Source: Streptomyces sp. MJM8645 (GTDB lineage: Bacteria > Actinomycetota > Actinomycetes > Streptomycetales > Streptomycetaceae). Taken from it: a DNA stretch of 64,000 bases. This document shows positions 40,869-48,546 of this stretch, piece by piece; position 1 is the stretch's first letter, and every line of letters starts with the position of its first letter. The stretch covers positions 1,798,001 through 1,862,000 of the forward strand of contig NZ_LJJF01000001.1 of assembly GCF_001625365.1 (NCBI RefSeq). The letters run 5' to 3'. Both the position numbers and the translations under genes were made by a program. Under the pieces are notes generated by a model. It searched no databases. It was not told where the DNA came from and saw only the letters and a program-made list of their open reading frames with translations.

Positions 40869-41072
40869 TCAGATGACGCGGATGTTCTCGGCCTGCGGGC
40901 CCTTCTGGCCCTGGGTGACGTCGAACTCGACCTGCTGGCCCTCGACGAGCTCACGGAAGCCGTTCGCCACGATGTTCGAGTAGTGGGCGAACACGTCCGG
41001 GCCGCCCTCGGCCTGCTCGATGAAGCCGAAGCCCTTTTCGCTGTTGAACCACTTCACGGTGCCGGTAGCCAT
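40869..41072 (-). CDS. Cold-shock domain protein
   Basis: A 67-residue single-strand nucleic-acid binding protein of the CspA family, full length. RNP1 is KGFGFIEQ and RNP2 is DVFAHYSNI; the N-terminal [14 protein letters not shown] is nearly invariant in the family. It acts as an RNA chaperone. AGGAGACGGTT precedes the ATG. A leader of roughly 150-200 bases with a stable hairpin lies upstream, which could make expression temperature-responsive as in other csp genes. Confidence 0.96.
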   Translation of the reverse strand: MATGTVKWFNSEKGFGFIEQAEGGPDVFAHYSNIVANGFRELVEGQQVEFDVTQGQKGPQAENIRVI

Positions 41073-41321
41073 AACCGTCTCCTCAAAAACTGGGGCATCA
41101 GGGATTCACACCGCGTGAACCCCGGAGTAGCCGCGATCCCCATCCGGAGACTGAAACACCGGACAAAACAAATGCGCCTGTTGGTTGGAACCAGCAGGCG
41201 CACACATACGTTCATGGGAACCAAAACTGCAACTGGGTCGACTGTAGCACGGCGACACCCCGATTGACCGGGGACTTTTGTGCTCGACAGATCACGTTTG
41301 GCGGCCAGGAAAAGGGGGCAA
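41073..41321. promoter_or_regulatory. cspA leader with hairpin
   Basis: On the minus strand this is the 5' region of the cold-shock gene. TGCGCCTGTTGG at 41173-41184 pairs with CCAGCAGGCGCA at 41191-41202 with one mismatch, giving a stem-loop about 100 bases before the start codon. TACAGT (minus strand, 41246-41241) could be a -10 box. The stretch at 41205-41275 is AT-richer than its surroundings. No gene is present. Confidence 0.45.
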
Positions 41322-41349
41322 GCGGCGCCCCGCCGAAGCGGGACGCCGC
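41322..41349 (-). terminator. Terminator of the MMPL transporter gene
   Basis: GCGGCGCCCCGC and GCGGGACGCCGC pair with one mismatch around a CGAA tetraloop, about 47 bases past the MMPL stop codon. Confidence 0.7.
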
Positions 41350-41395
41350 CTGTTTGGCGCGTCGGTCGGGCGTCGCCCGTGTCCGAACGAAGCGA

Positions 41396-43612
41396 TCAGC
41401 GCCGTCCGGCCGGCTCCGGCACGCCGTACGCGTCCGCCGCCGGCGCCGGGCCGGCACCGTGGCCCCCGCCGTGGCCATGCTCGGGGTCGGGGTCGGCGCC
41501 GTGGCCGGGCCACCAGGCCCGGTTGCCGATCAGCGCGGTGAGCGCCGGGGTGAAGAACATCGCCATCACGAAGGCCGCCAGCACGATGCCGAAGGCCATG
41601 GCGAAGCCGAACTCCATCATGAAGGTGTTGCCGGCGAGCATGAACGTCCCGAACGAGGCCGCCAGGATGAAGCCGGCCGCGGCGACGGTCGGGCCTGCGT
41701 GGCGCAGCGCCTCACGGGCCGCCTCGCGCGGGCTGCGGCCCGCGCGGGCCTCCTCGCGTAGACGGGCGATGATCAGGATGTTGTAGTCCGTCCCGATCGC
41801 CACCACGAAGAGGTAGATGAGGATCGGCATCATGAACATCAGGCCGGTCTCGTTGCCGATCTTCTGGAAGATCAGCGTGGTGGCGCCCAGCGTGGCGCTG
41901 AAGCCGAGGCCGACCGAGGCCATCAGGTACCAGGGGGCGACCACGCTGCGCAGCTGGAGGGCCAGGATGAGCAGGATCAGCAGCCCGGCGATCGGGAAGA
42001 CCAGCTTGTAGTCGTGGGTCATCGCCAGGTTGATGTCCTTGAACACCGAGGTGAGGCCGCCGACCTTGGCCTCGCTGCCGGCCGGGGCCTGCGCGTGGGC
42101 GACGGTGCGCAGCTCGGTCACCGCGTCGATCGCCTCGTTGCTGGCCGGGGCGTCCTTGAGCATGACGGTGAACTGGGCGGTGGCGCCGTCGGCGCTGATG
42201 CTCTTGGCGTCGGCGCTCGGCAGGTAGACCTTGGAGACCCCGACGACGCCCTGCAGCTTGTCGGCGTAGGCCGGGAAGGAGGCCGGGTCGAGCTTCTTGC
42301 CGTCGGTGCTGCTCAGGTAGACCTGGCTCGGGTCGGCGGCGCCGGCGGAGAAGCCCTTGGCCATCGTGTCCTGGACGACCATCGACTCCTTGTCCTTGGG
42401 CATGGAGCTGCCGGCCATGTCGAAGTTGCCGTTGTAGCCGAGCGCGCCCACGGACAGGGCGACCAGTACGCCGCCGGAGGCGACGGCGGCCAGTGCCGGG
42501 CGCTTCTGGACGATCCGGCCGAGCGCGGTGAAGCGCGCGGTGCTCGGCTCGTTCGTCCACTTCTTGCCGGGCCAGAAGACGGCGCGGGCGGGGATGACCG
42601 CGAGCAGTGCGGGGGCCAGGGTGATCGAGGCCAGGGCGGTGACCACGACCGCGATCGCCAGCGCGGGGCCGAGCGCCTGGAACATGCCGAGGCTGGAGAG
42701 GATCAGCGCGGCGAAGGCGATGGTGACGGCGCCGGCGGCGGAGGCGATCGCCTCGCCGACCCGGCCGACCGCGTTGGCGACGGCGGCGTTGCGGTCGTCG
42801 CCGGCCCGCAGCCGCTCGCGGTAGCGGAAGGCGAGGAACAGGAAGTAGTCGGTGCCGACGCCGAGCACGACGACGATCAGGATCGCCATCAGGATGGGTG
42901 TGCTCTTGAGGTCGAAGATGTCGGTCGCGTAGTTGATCAGGCCGATGGAGGCGGGCAGCGCGATCATCAGCGAGACCAGGACCGGCAGCAGGCCGGCCAG
43001 GATGCCGCGGAAGATGATGCCGACGATCACGATGACCAGCAGGACCGTGGCCATGGTGATGATGCCCTCGGCCGAGCCGGAGGCTTCCTTCTGGTCGAGC
43101 GCCTGGGCGGCGGGGCCGCCGAGCTGGAACTTCAGGTCGGTGCCGGAGGCCAGCGCCTTGCCGTCGTCACGGATGGCCTTGGCGATGTCCGCGGTCTTGT
43201 TCTGGTCCTGCTGCTTCGACTTGTCGACGGCGATCATGGCCATCGCGTACTTGTGGTCCGGGGATATGCCCAGCTGGTCGGACGGCGGGATGATCTTCTC
43301 GACGCCGTCGATCTTCTTGGCCGTCAGGTCCTGGACGAGCTTGCCCATCGCGGCCTTGTCCGCGTCGGTGAACGCGGCGCCGTCGTTGCGCTCGAAGAGT
43401 GCGAGCGCGCCCGGGGTGAAGGCGGCCGGGAAGGCCCGCTCCTGCACCTGTGCGGCCTGGATGGACTCGTAGTGCTTGGGGAGGAACGCGGCTTCGTCGG
43501 TCTGCGAGCTGACCTTCGGCGCGGTCATGATGACGGCGATCATTCCGATCACCCACGCGATGATCACCCACCACGCGCGGCGTACGACGAATTGTCCTAG
43601 TCGGTGGAACAT
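41396..43612 (-). CDS. MMPL family transporter
   Basis: A 738-residue RND-superfamily exporter of the actinobacterial MMPL type. It has two repeats, each a transmembrane helix, a large extracytoplasmic loop and five helices. Marks include VIIAWVIGMIAVIMTAPKVSS at helix 1, the GTDYFLFLAFRYRERL and GTDYNILIIARLREE segments of the two cores, each carrying the Asp-Tyr pair used in proton relay, and a His/Gly-rich C-terminus. Members export lipids, peptides or drugs. The start at 43612 has AGGAGG nine bases upstream, better than the alternative nine codons earlier. Two operator-like symmetries lie in its promoter region (43709-43770), but no regulator gene is adjacent. Confidence 0.92.
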   Translation of the reverse strand: MFHRLGQFVVRRAWWVIIAWVIGMIAVIMTAPKVSSQTDEAAFLPKHYESIQAAQVQERAFPAAFTPGALALFERNDGAAFTDADKAAMGKLVQDLTAKKIDGVEKIIPPSDQLGISPDHKYAMAMIAVDKSKQQDQNKTADIAKAIRDDGKALASGTDLKFQLGGPAAQALDQKEASGSAEGIITMATVLLVIVIVGIIFRGILAGLLPVLVSLMIALPASIGLINYATDIFDLKSTPILMAILIVVVLGVGTDYFLFLAFRYRERLRAGDDRNAAVANAVGRVGEAIASAAGAVTIAFAALILSSLGMFQALGPALAIAVVVTALASITLAPALLAVIPARAVFWPGKKWTNEPSTARFTALGRIVQKRPALAAVASGGVLVALSVGALGYNGNFDMAGSSMPKDKESMVVQDTMAKGFSAGAADPSQVYLSSTDGKKLDPASFPAYADKLQGVVGVSKVYLPSADAKSISADGATAQFTVMLKDAPASNEAIDAVTELRTVAHAQAPAGSEAKVGGLTSVFKDINLAMTHDYKLVFPIAGLLILLILALQLRSVVAPWYLMASVGLGFSATLGATTLIFQKIGNETGLMFMMPILIYLFVVAIGTDYNILIIARLREEARAGRSPREAAREALRHAGPTVAAAGFILAASFGTFMLAGNTFMMEFGFAMAFGIVLAAFVMAMFFTPALTALIGNRAWWPGHGADPDPEHGHGGGHGAGPAPAADAYGVPEPAGRR

Positions 43613-44015
43613 GCTCGATGCCTCCTGGGCATGGTTCACCGCAGCCCTTGGGGGACGGGACGCCGGGCGACGGCTGGACCGGTGGGAGACGCGCGGCGGC
43701 GCTCCCTAGCCGGTCGGCAGGTAAGTAGGTCTGGGCGTCATCCTACGAGCACTTGCTTGCCGACCGGCAAGGAGCCCCCGTGGTCCAACCCCCGTCGGGG
43801 CCGCCGCTCAGCGGCCCCGGCCCAGTTTCCCCCGGGCGCACCACCCTTGACCTCGTGCTCCGGGTGGAGACAGCTCCCCCTCAGGGTGGATCTCTCCCCC
43901 TACCCCCTAGGAGGAGATGTCAGGGTAGGAAGGTAGGGAAAACCCCACCCCGGTCCGTCATGATGATCACCGTCCGGAGGCCTCCGGATGAACGCCGCCC
44001 CAACGGAGCACCGCC
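43613..44015. other. Intergenic region with operator pair and direct repeats
   Basis: About 400 bases between the divergent MMPL and APH-fold genes. It holds a pair of GCCGGTCGGCA-type sites (43709-43770, listed separately), an imperfect direct repeat GGGTGGAGACAGCTCCCCCT/GGGTGGATCTCTCCCCCT at about 43861-43907 and a purine-rich AGGAGGAGATG near 43910 that opens only a three-codon frame. No gene is supported. Confidence 0.5.
43709..43770. promoter_or_regulatory. Inverted operator pair upstream of the MMPL gene
   Basis: GCCGGTCGGCAGGTAAGT at 43709-43726 is repeated in inverse orientation at 43751-43768 with two mismatches. Each copy has its own dyad: GCCG-GT-CGGC on the left, TTGCCG-AC-CGGCAA at 43757-43770 on the right, with centres 50 bases apart. 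Placement about 100-160 bases before the MMPL start suits repression by a TetR-type regulator encoded elsewhere. The binder is unknown. Confidence 0.55.
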
Positions 44016-44909
44016 ATGATCCCCTTCGACGAAGGCCGCGCCCGGCTGCTGCTCGCCCACGCCTGCGAGTCCGCCGGACTGCCCGGCCCCGGCGACGCCC
44101 GGCTGCTCGCACTCGGCGAGAACGCCGTCTTCGACCTCGGCGACCCTGCCGTCGTCGCCAAGGTCGGCCGCGGCCCCGAACTGTACGAACGGGCGCGGCA
44201 CGAACTCGCCGTCGCCCACTGGCTCGCCGCCCAGGACGTCCCGGTGGTCCGCCCGTACGACGCGGTGGAAGCCGAGCCCCAGCTCGCCCACGGGCACCCC
44301 GTCACCTTCTGGCACCGGCTCGCCCCCGCCGTCCGCCCCGCCCGCCCCGCCGACCTCGCCCCGCTGCTGCGCACCCTGCACCGGCTGCCGCTGCCGCCCT
44401 TCCCGCTCGCCCACCGCGACCTGCTGGCCCCCGTCGAACGCTGGCTGGCCTCCGCCGAGGGCCACGTCGACCCGGCCGACGTCGCCTTCCTGCGCCACCG
44501 CCGCGACGGCTTCGCCGCCGCCCTGCCCGACCTCGCCCCGCACCTGCACCCCGGCGTGATCCACGGCGACGCGCTGCCCCGCAACGTCCACGTCGGCCCG
44601 GACGGGCCCGTCCTGCTCGACCTGGAGAACGTCTCGCACGACCTGCGCGAACACGACCTGGTGGTCCTCGCGCTCAGCCACGACCGGTACGGCGTGCCCG
44701 GCGAGGAGTACCGGGCCTTCGTCGAGGCGTACGGCTGGGACGTGCGCGCCTGGCCCGGCTTCGCGGTGCTGCGCGGGGCCCGGGAGACCGCCAGTGCCTC
44801 CTGGGTCGCCCAGCAGGTACCCGGCAACCCGGCCGCGCTGGCGGAGTTCCGGCGCCGGGTCGCCTCGCTGCGGGAGGGCGCCACCGAGGTGCGCTGGTAC
44901 CCGTTCTGA
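44016..44909 (+). CDS. Aminoglycoside phosphotransferase-fold kinase
   Basis: A 297-residue APH/choline-kinase-like protein. The catalytic loop is VIHGDALPRNVHV with the catalytic Asp in HGD, followed by the metal-binding LLDLENVSHDLREHDL. The N-terminal lobe has ALGENAVFDL and VVAKVGRG with the ATP-binding Lys. Such enzymes phosphorylate antibiotics, sugars or other hydroxyl compounds; this one does not carry the signature of a known resistance enzyme, so the substrate is unknown. It is transcribed alone, divergent from the MMPL gene. Confidence 0.85.
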   Translation: MIPFDEGRARLLLAHACESAGLPGPGDARLLALGENAVFDLGDPAVVAKVGRGPELYERARHELAVAHWLAAQDVPVVRPYDAVEAEPQLAHGHPVTFWHRLAPAVRPARPADLAPLLRTLHRLPLPPFPLAHRDLLAPVERWLASAEGHVDPADVAFLRHRRDGFAAALPDLAPHLHPGVIHGDALPRNVHVGPDGPVLLDLENVSHDLREHDLVVLALSHDRYGVPGEEYRAFVEAYGWDVRAWPGFAVLRGARETASASWVAQQVPGNPAALAEFRRRVASLREGATEVRWYPF

Positions 44910-45160
44910 GGCGTCGGGCTCCTGGGGCGTCGAGCTTCCGAAGTGACGGCTCCTGAAGTACCGGGCCGCCCCCGGCACGGCCCCCGGGATACCCGGCGGG
45001 CCGCGGGGGCGCCAACCGGGCGCGTGTGAGAAGACTCCTACGGCGCTGCGGTCCGCTCCGCAACCGGGGCACGTACGCTCGGCGTCCTATCGGACAGTCA
45101 TCCTGACCGAGGGATCGGCGCCCGTCCTCTGCACCCCTCTGCACCACAGGAGCCGCCGCC

Positions 45161-46189
45161 ATGCCCCACTCCGCCACCCGCCGGCCCTCCCCCCCGACCC
45201 GTACCGCGCTCACGGCCCGCCGCCGGCTGGTCGCAGGCTGCGTCGTGGCGGCCGCCGCCCTGGGACTGGCCGCGTGCGGCACCGCCAGCGGAGCCCTCCA
45301 GCCGACGGCCGGCGTCAGCACCCAGCCCCCGATCACCCTCGCGCCGACCGACGGCCGGCCGACCGACGGGCCCGTCGCCACCGTCGCGCCCACCCCCGAC
45401 TCCGACGGCGCACCCGCCTCCACCGCCCCGCCGGCCGTCCCGAAGCCGCACACGCCCCAGGCGCCGGCCGGGACGAGCGCCCCGCCCCACGGCGGCACGC
45501 CGAGCACCCCGGTCACCACCACGACCGTCGCGACCACGCCCGCGACCACGCCCGCGGGCACCCCCGCGCCGCCGCCCGCGCCGGTCAAGCCGGGCACCGT
45601 CATCGGCTCCACCGCCTCCGGCGGCCGCACCGTGGCGCTCACCTTCGACGACGGCCCCGGCCCCGCCACCGGCCAGATCCTCGACCTGCTCGCCCAGTAC
45701 CACGCCAAGGCCACGTTCTGCGAGATCGGCCAGAACGCCGCCGCCAACCCGGCCCTGGTCAAGCGCGTCCTCGCGGCCGGCCACCGGCTCTGCGACCACA
45801 GCGTCCACCACCCGCAGCCGTTCGCGAAGCTCCCCCACGACAAGGCCGTCTACGAGATCTCCGCCGCCAGGGACATGATCGTCAAGGCCGGCGGCCCCGG
45901 CACCCGGGTCGACTGGTTCCGCGCCCCCGGCGGCGGCTTCAACGCCGACAACGAGCAGATCACCGCGAGCCTCGGCATGTCCTCGCTCGGCTGGTCCGTC
46001 GACCCGCGCGACTGGTCCCGCCCGGGCGTGCCCGCCATCGTCTCCACCGTGCAGAAGCAGCTCAAGCCCGGCGGCGTGATCCTGATGCACGACGGCGGCG
46101 GCGACCGCACCCAGAGCGTGGCCGCGCTCAAGCAGCTGCTGCCCTGGCTGGTCGCCCAGGGCTACACCTTTGACTGGCCCGCCGAATAG
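45161..46189 (+). CDS. Secreted polysaccharide deacetylase (NodB domain lipoprotein)
   Basis: A 342-residue exported protein. The signal peptide ends in a lipobox-like ALGLAACG, so it is probably lipid-anchored. A long Pro/Thr-rich linker (about 45-145) leads to a NodB domain (about 150-342) with motif 1 LTFDDGPGP, motif 2 LCDHSVHHPQ with metal-binding His residues, motif 3 FRAPGGGF, and the later GWSVDPRDW and ILMHDGGGD. It likely removes N-acetyl groups from peptidoglycan or another surface glycan. CAGGAGCCGCC precedes the ATG. It converges with the exonuclease gene. Confidence 0.92.
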   Translation: MPHSATRRPSPPTRTALTARRRLVAGCVVAAAALGLAACGTASGALQPTAGVSTQPPITLAPTDGRPTDGPVATVAPTPDSDGAPASTAPPAVPKPHTPQAPAGTSAPPHGGTPSTPVTTTTVATTPATTPAGTPAPPPAPVKPGTVIGSTASGGRTVALTFDDGPGPATGQILDLLAQYHAKATFCEIGQNAAANPALVKRVLAAGHRLCDHSVHHPQPFAKLPHDKAVYEISAARDMIVKAGGPGTRVDWFRAPGGGFNADNEQITASLGMSSLGWSVDPRDWSRPGVPAIVSTVQKQLKPGGVILMHDGGGDRTQSVAALKQLLPWLVAQGYTFDWPAE

Positions 46190-46216
46190 CCGACTCACCG
46201 GCCACACCGGGGGCGG

Positions 46217-46918
46217 CTACCTCATCGGCCACCGCGGGTCGACCACGGCCTGCGGGTCCTTGCCGCGGCGCAGCCACGCCTGCAAACCCTCCGCCCACTC
46301 CCGGTACCAGCCGATCTGGCGCCCGTGCAGCTCGGCCGGCGCGACGTCGCCGACCTCGGCCCGGTAGCGCTCGGCGAGGGCGACGGCGACCCGGACGGCC
46401 GCCAGCGCGTCGCTGCCCGCCTCGTGCGCGTCCGTCAGCTCGACGCCGTACACCTCGCAGACCCGCTGCAGGGTGCGCGAGCCCTTGCGGTACTTGTCCA
46501 CCGCCCGGTCAACGACCAGCGCGTCCAGCACCGGCCCGACCGGGGCGCCGAGGCGCTCGGCGAGCGGCACCAGCCCGTACCGGCGCAGCTCGGCGTCGAG
46601 CAGCGACAGGTCGAACGGCGCGTTGAACGCGACCACCGGGCGCCCTGCGGCGAGCCGCTCGCAGAGCGCGCCGGCTATCTCCTCCACCGCCTCCTTGGCC
46701 GGCCGGCCCTTGCCGCGGGCCAGGTCGTCGCCGATGCCGTGGATCGCCTCCGCCTCGGCCGGGATCGGGACCCCGGGGTCGAGCAGCCAGTGCACGGCCC
46801 CCACCCGGCGGGCCCCGACGGTGTCCACGAGCGCGGCCGTGACGATGCGGTCCACGGCCGGGTCGGTGCCCGTGGTCTCCAGGTCGAAGCCGACCAGTGG
46901 CTGCTGCCACCAGCTCAT
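46217..46918 (-). CDS. DnaQ-like 3'-5' exonuclease
   Basis: A 233-residue DEDDh exonuclease. Exo I is GFDLETTGTDP, Exo II is FNAPFDLSLLDAELRR and Exo III is HEAGSDALAAVRV. The usual Exo III is HxAxxD; here the residues are His-Glu-Ala-Gly-Ser-Asp, consistent with that pattern. Proteins of this size are stand-alone exonucleases related to the DNA polymerase III epsilon subunit, with roles in repair or RNA trimming. GGAAGG is seen upstream of the ATG at 46918. The frame extends further upstream without homology. Confidence 0.9.
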   Translation of the reverse strand: MSWWQQPLVGFDLETTGTDPAVDRIVTAALVDTVGARRVGAVHWLLDPGVPIPAEAEAIHGIGDDLARGKGRPAKEAVEEIAGALCERLAAGRPVVAFNAPFDLSLLDAELRRYGLVPLAERLGAPVGPVLDALVVDRAVDKYRKGSRTLQRVCEVYGVELTDAHEAGSDALAAVRVAVALAERYRAEVGDVAPAELHGRQIGWYREWAEGLQAWLRRGKDPQAVVDPRWPMR

Positions 46919-47119
46919 AAGGGGGTGTCCTTCCGTCCTGCCTCTCGAAACAGCCCCCATCATCACCCGCCCCACCGACAACCCGGCCGCTGGGGCGGTC
47001 GGGGTGCGGGCCGGTGCGGCGGCGGACGACGGCGGACGGCCCTCCTCGGTTTCGGCAGGTCGCCCCAACGGCGGGCGCCCGCGCCCCGGTTGGGGCGACG
47101 GGCGCGCGGACCGGGGCGT

Positions 47120-48373
47120 TCAGGTGGTGGTGAGGAGGGTGCGGCCGAGCCAGTCGGTGGTGTCGTGGGCGCCGGGGAGGACGTAGAAGTAGCCGCCGCC
47201 GGTGGGGCGGAGGTGGCGGGCGAGGGGTTCGGCGTTGAGGCGGGTCTGGACGGCTTCGAACTGGCGGGCCACGTCCTGCTGGTAGCAGCAGAAGGCGAGG
47301 CCGAGGTCGGGTTCGCCGTCGGGGTCGAGGCCGCGGTCGTAGTTGAAGGCGCGGCGCAGGATGCGGCTGTCGCGGGTGCCGTCGGTGCGGGGGTTGGCGA
47401 GGCGGATGTGGGAGTCGAGGGGGATGACGGCGCCGTCGGGGTCGTTGCGGTAGTCGGGGGTGTCGGTCTCGCCGGCGGCGCCGAGCGGGGCGCCATCGTT
47501 CTTGCGCCGGCCGATCAGGCGTTCCTGCTGCTGGAGCGGCACCTCGTCCCAGCCGGCGACGAGGGTGCGGATGGCGCGGATGACCTGGTAGCTGCCGCCG
47601 GCGGCCCAGCGCGGTTCGTCGCCGCCCTCGCCGACCCAGACGAGGGCGTCCAGTTCGCGGGCGTTCGCGGTGTCGGGGTTCTCGATGCCGTCCTTGAAGC
47701 CGAGCAGGTTGCGGGCGGCGCCGGTGGGGCGGGAGCGGTTCTGGAAGCCGTCGAGCTGCCAGCGCGGGCGGATCAGGCCGTGGGTGCTGCGCAGCAGGTC
47801 GCGGATGGTGTGCTGGACGGTGTCGCGGTTCTCGGCGCAGATCTGGAGCGAGAGGTCGCCGTGGCATTCGGCGGGGCGCAGCGCGTCGACGGGGAAGGGG
47901 CGCATGGCGGTGAGCCGGCGGGGGCGGTGGCGGGTGAGGCCGTAGCGGGTGTCGAAGAGGGAGGCGCCGACGGCGACGGTGACGGTGAGGTCGTCGGTGG
48001 GCAGGTCGGGGCCGAGGGTGCCGCTGTCGGAGGGGGCGGTGGCGGGGCCGAGGTCGGGCGGGGTGCCGCCGGTGGTGAGGAAGCGGATGCGGTCGGTGAG
48101 GGTGCGCAGGAGGGTTTCGAGGGCCTTGCGGTCACGGGCCTTGACGTCGAGGGCGAGGAAGGTGCCGTAGCCGGGGGGCGGGTTGGTGATGCCGGCCTGG
48201 TGGCGGCCGTGGAAGTCGATGCGCCGGGTGGCGGGGCGGGGCGCGGCCTGGGCGGGGCGGGCGCCGGTGAGGGTGAGGGCTCCGGCGGTGGTGGCGCCGA
48301 GGGCGGTGCGCAGGAGGCCGCGGCGGGTGGCGCGGGGGTGTTCGGAGCCGGTGGAGTGCGGGCTGTCGATCAT
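47120..48373 (-). CDS. Tat-exported Dyp-type peroxidase
   Basis: A 417-residue haem peroxidase. The twin-arginine signal is at about 16-40 (ATRRGLLRTALGATTAGALTL, core RRGLLRTALG). The DyP catalytic motif is GFKDGIENP with its Asp, and the proximal haem region is SHIRLANPRT, followed by SRILRRAFNYD and GLAFCCYQQDVARQF. It oxidises dyes, phenols or haem with hydrogen peroxide outside the cell. It is not linked to the iron-uptake genes efeU and efeO that often accompany related EfeB proteins. The start at 48373 is favoured by the signal-peptide length; the ribosome site is weak. Confidence 0.93.
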   Translation of the reverse strand: MIDSPHSTGSEHPRATRRGLLRTALGATTAGALTLTGARPAQAAPRPATRRIDFHGRHQAGITNPPPGYGTFLALDVKARDRKALETLLRTLTDRIRFLTTGGTPPDLGPATAPSDSGTLGPDLPTDDLTVTVAVGASLFDTRYGLTRHRPRRLTAMRPFPVDALRPAECHGDLSLQICAENRDTVQHTIRDLLRSTHGLIRPRWQLDGFQNRSRPTGAARNLLGFKDGIENPDTANARELDALVWVGEGGDEPRWAAGGSYQVIRAIRTLVAGWDEVPLQQQERLIGRRKNDGAPLGAAGETDTPDYRNDPDGAVIPLDSHIRLANPRTDGTRDSRILRRAFNYDRGLDPDGEPDLGLAFCCYQQDVARQFEAVQTRLNAEPLARHLRPTGGGYFYVLPGAHDTTDWLGRTLLTTT

Positions 48374-48546
48374 GGACGGGACGCTAACAAGCGGTCGGGC
48401 CCGGTGCTCGGGTGAGCGCCGCGCCCGACCGCCGGTCACCATCCGTCCGGCCTACTCCCCTCACCCGGGCGAGGGGCACCCGGGTGAGCGCCGCTGAGCG
48501 AACGTCACCAGGAGACCGTCACCGGGCGAAGGTCACCGGCCGAACG

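Noticed and set aside
42014..43600. Plus-strand frame of 528 codons opposite the MMPL gene
   Set aside because: Its low-complexity Asp/Gly/Arg/Val content is a codon-mirror artefact of the MMPL gene.
43910..43930. Strong AGGAGGAG followed by ATG
   Set aside because: The frame closes after three codons and is not a gene.
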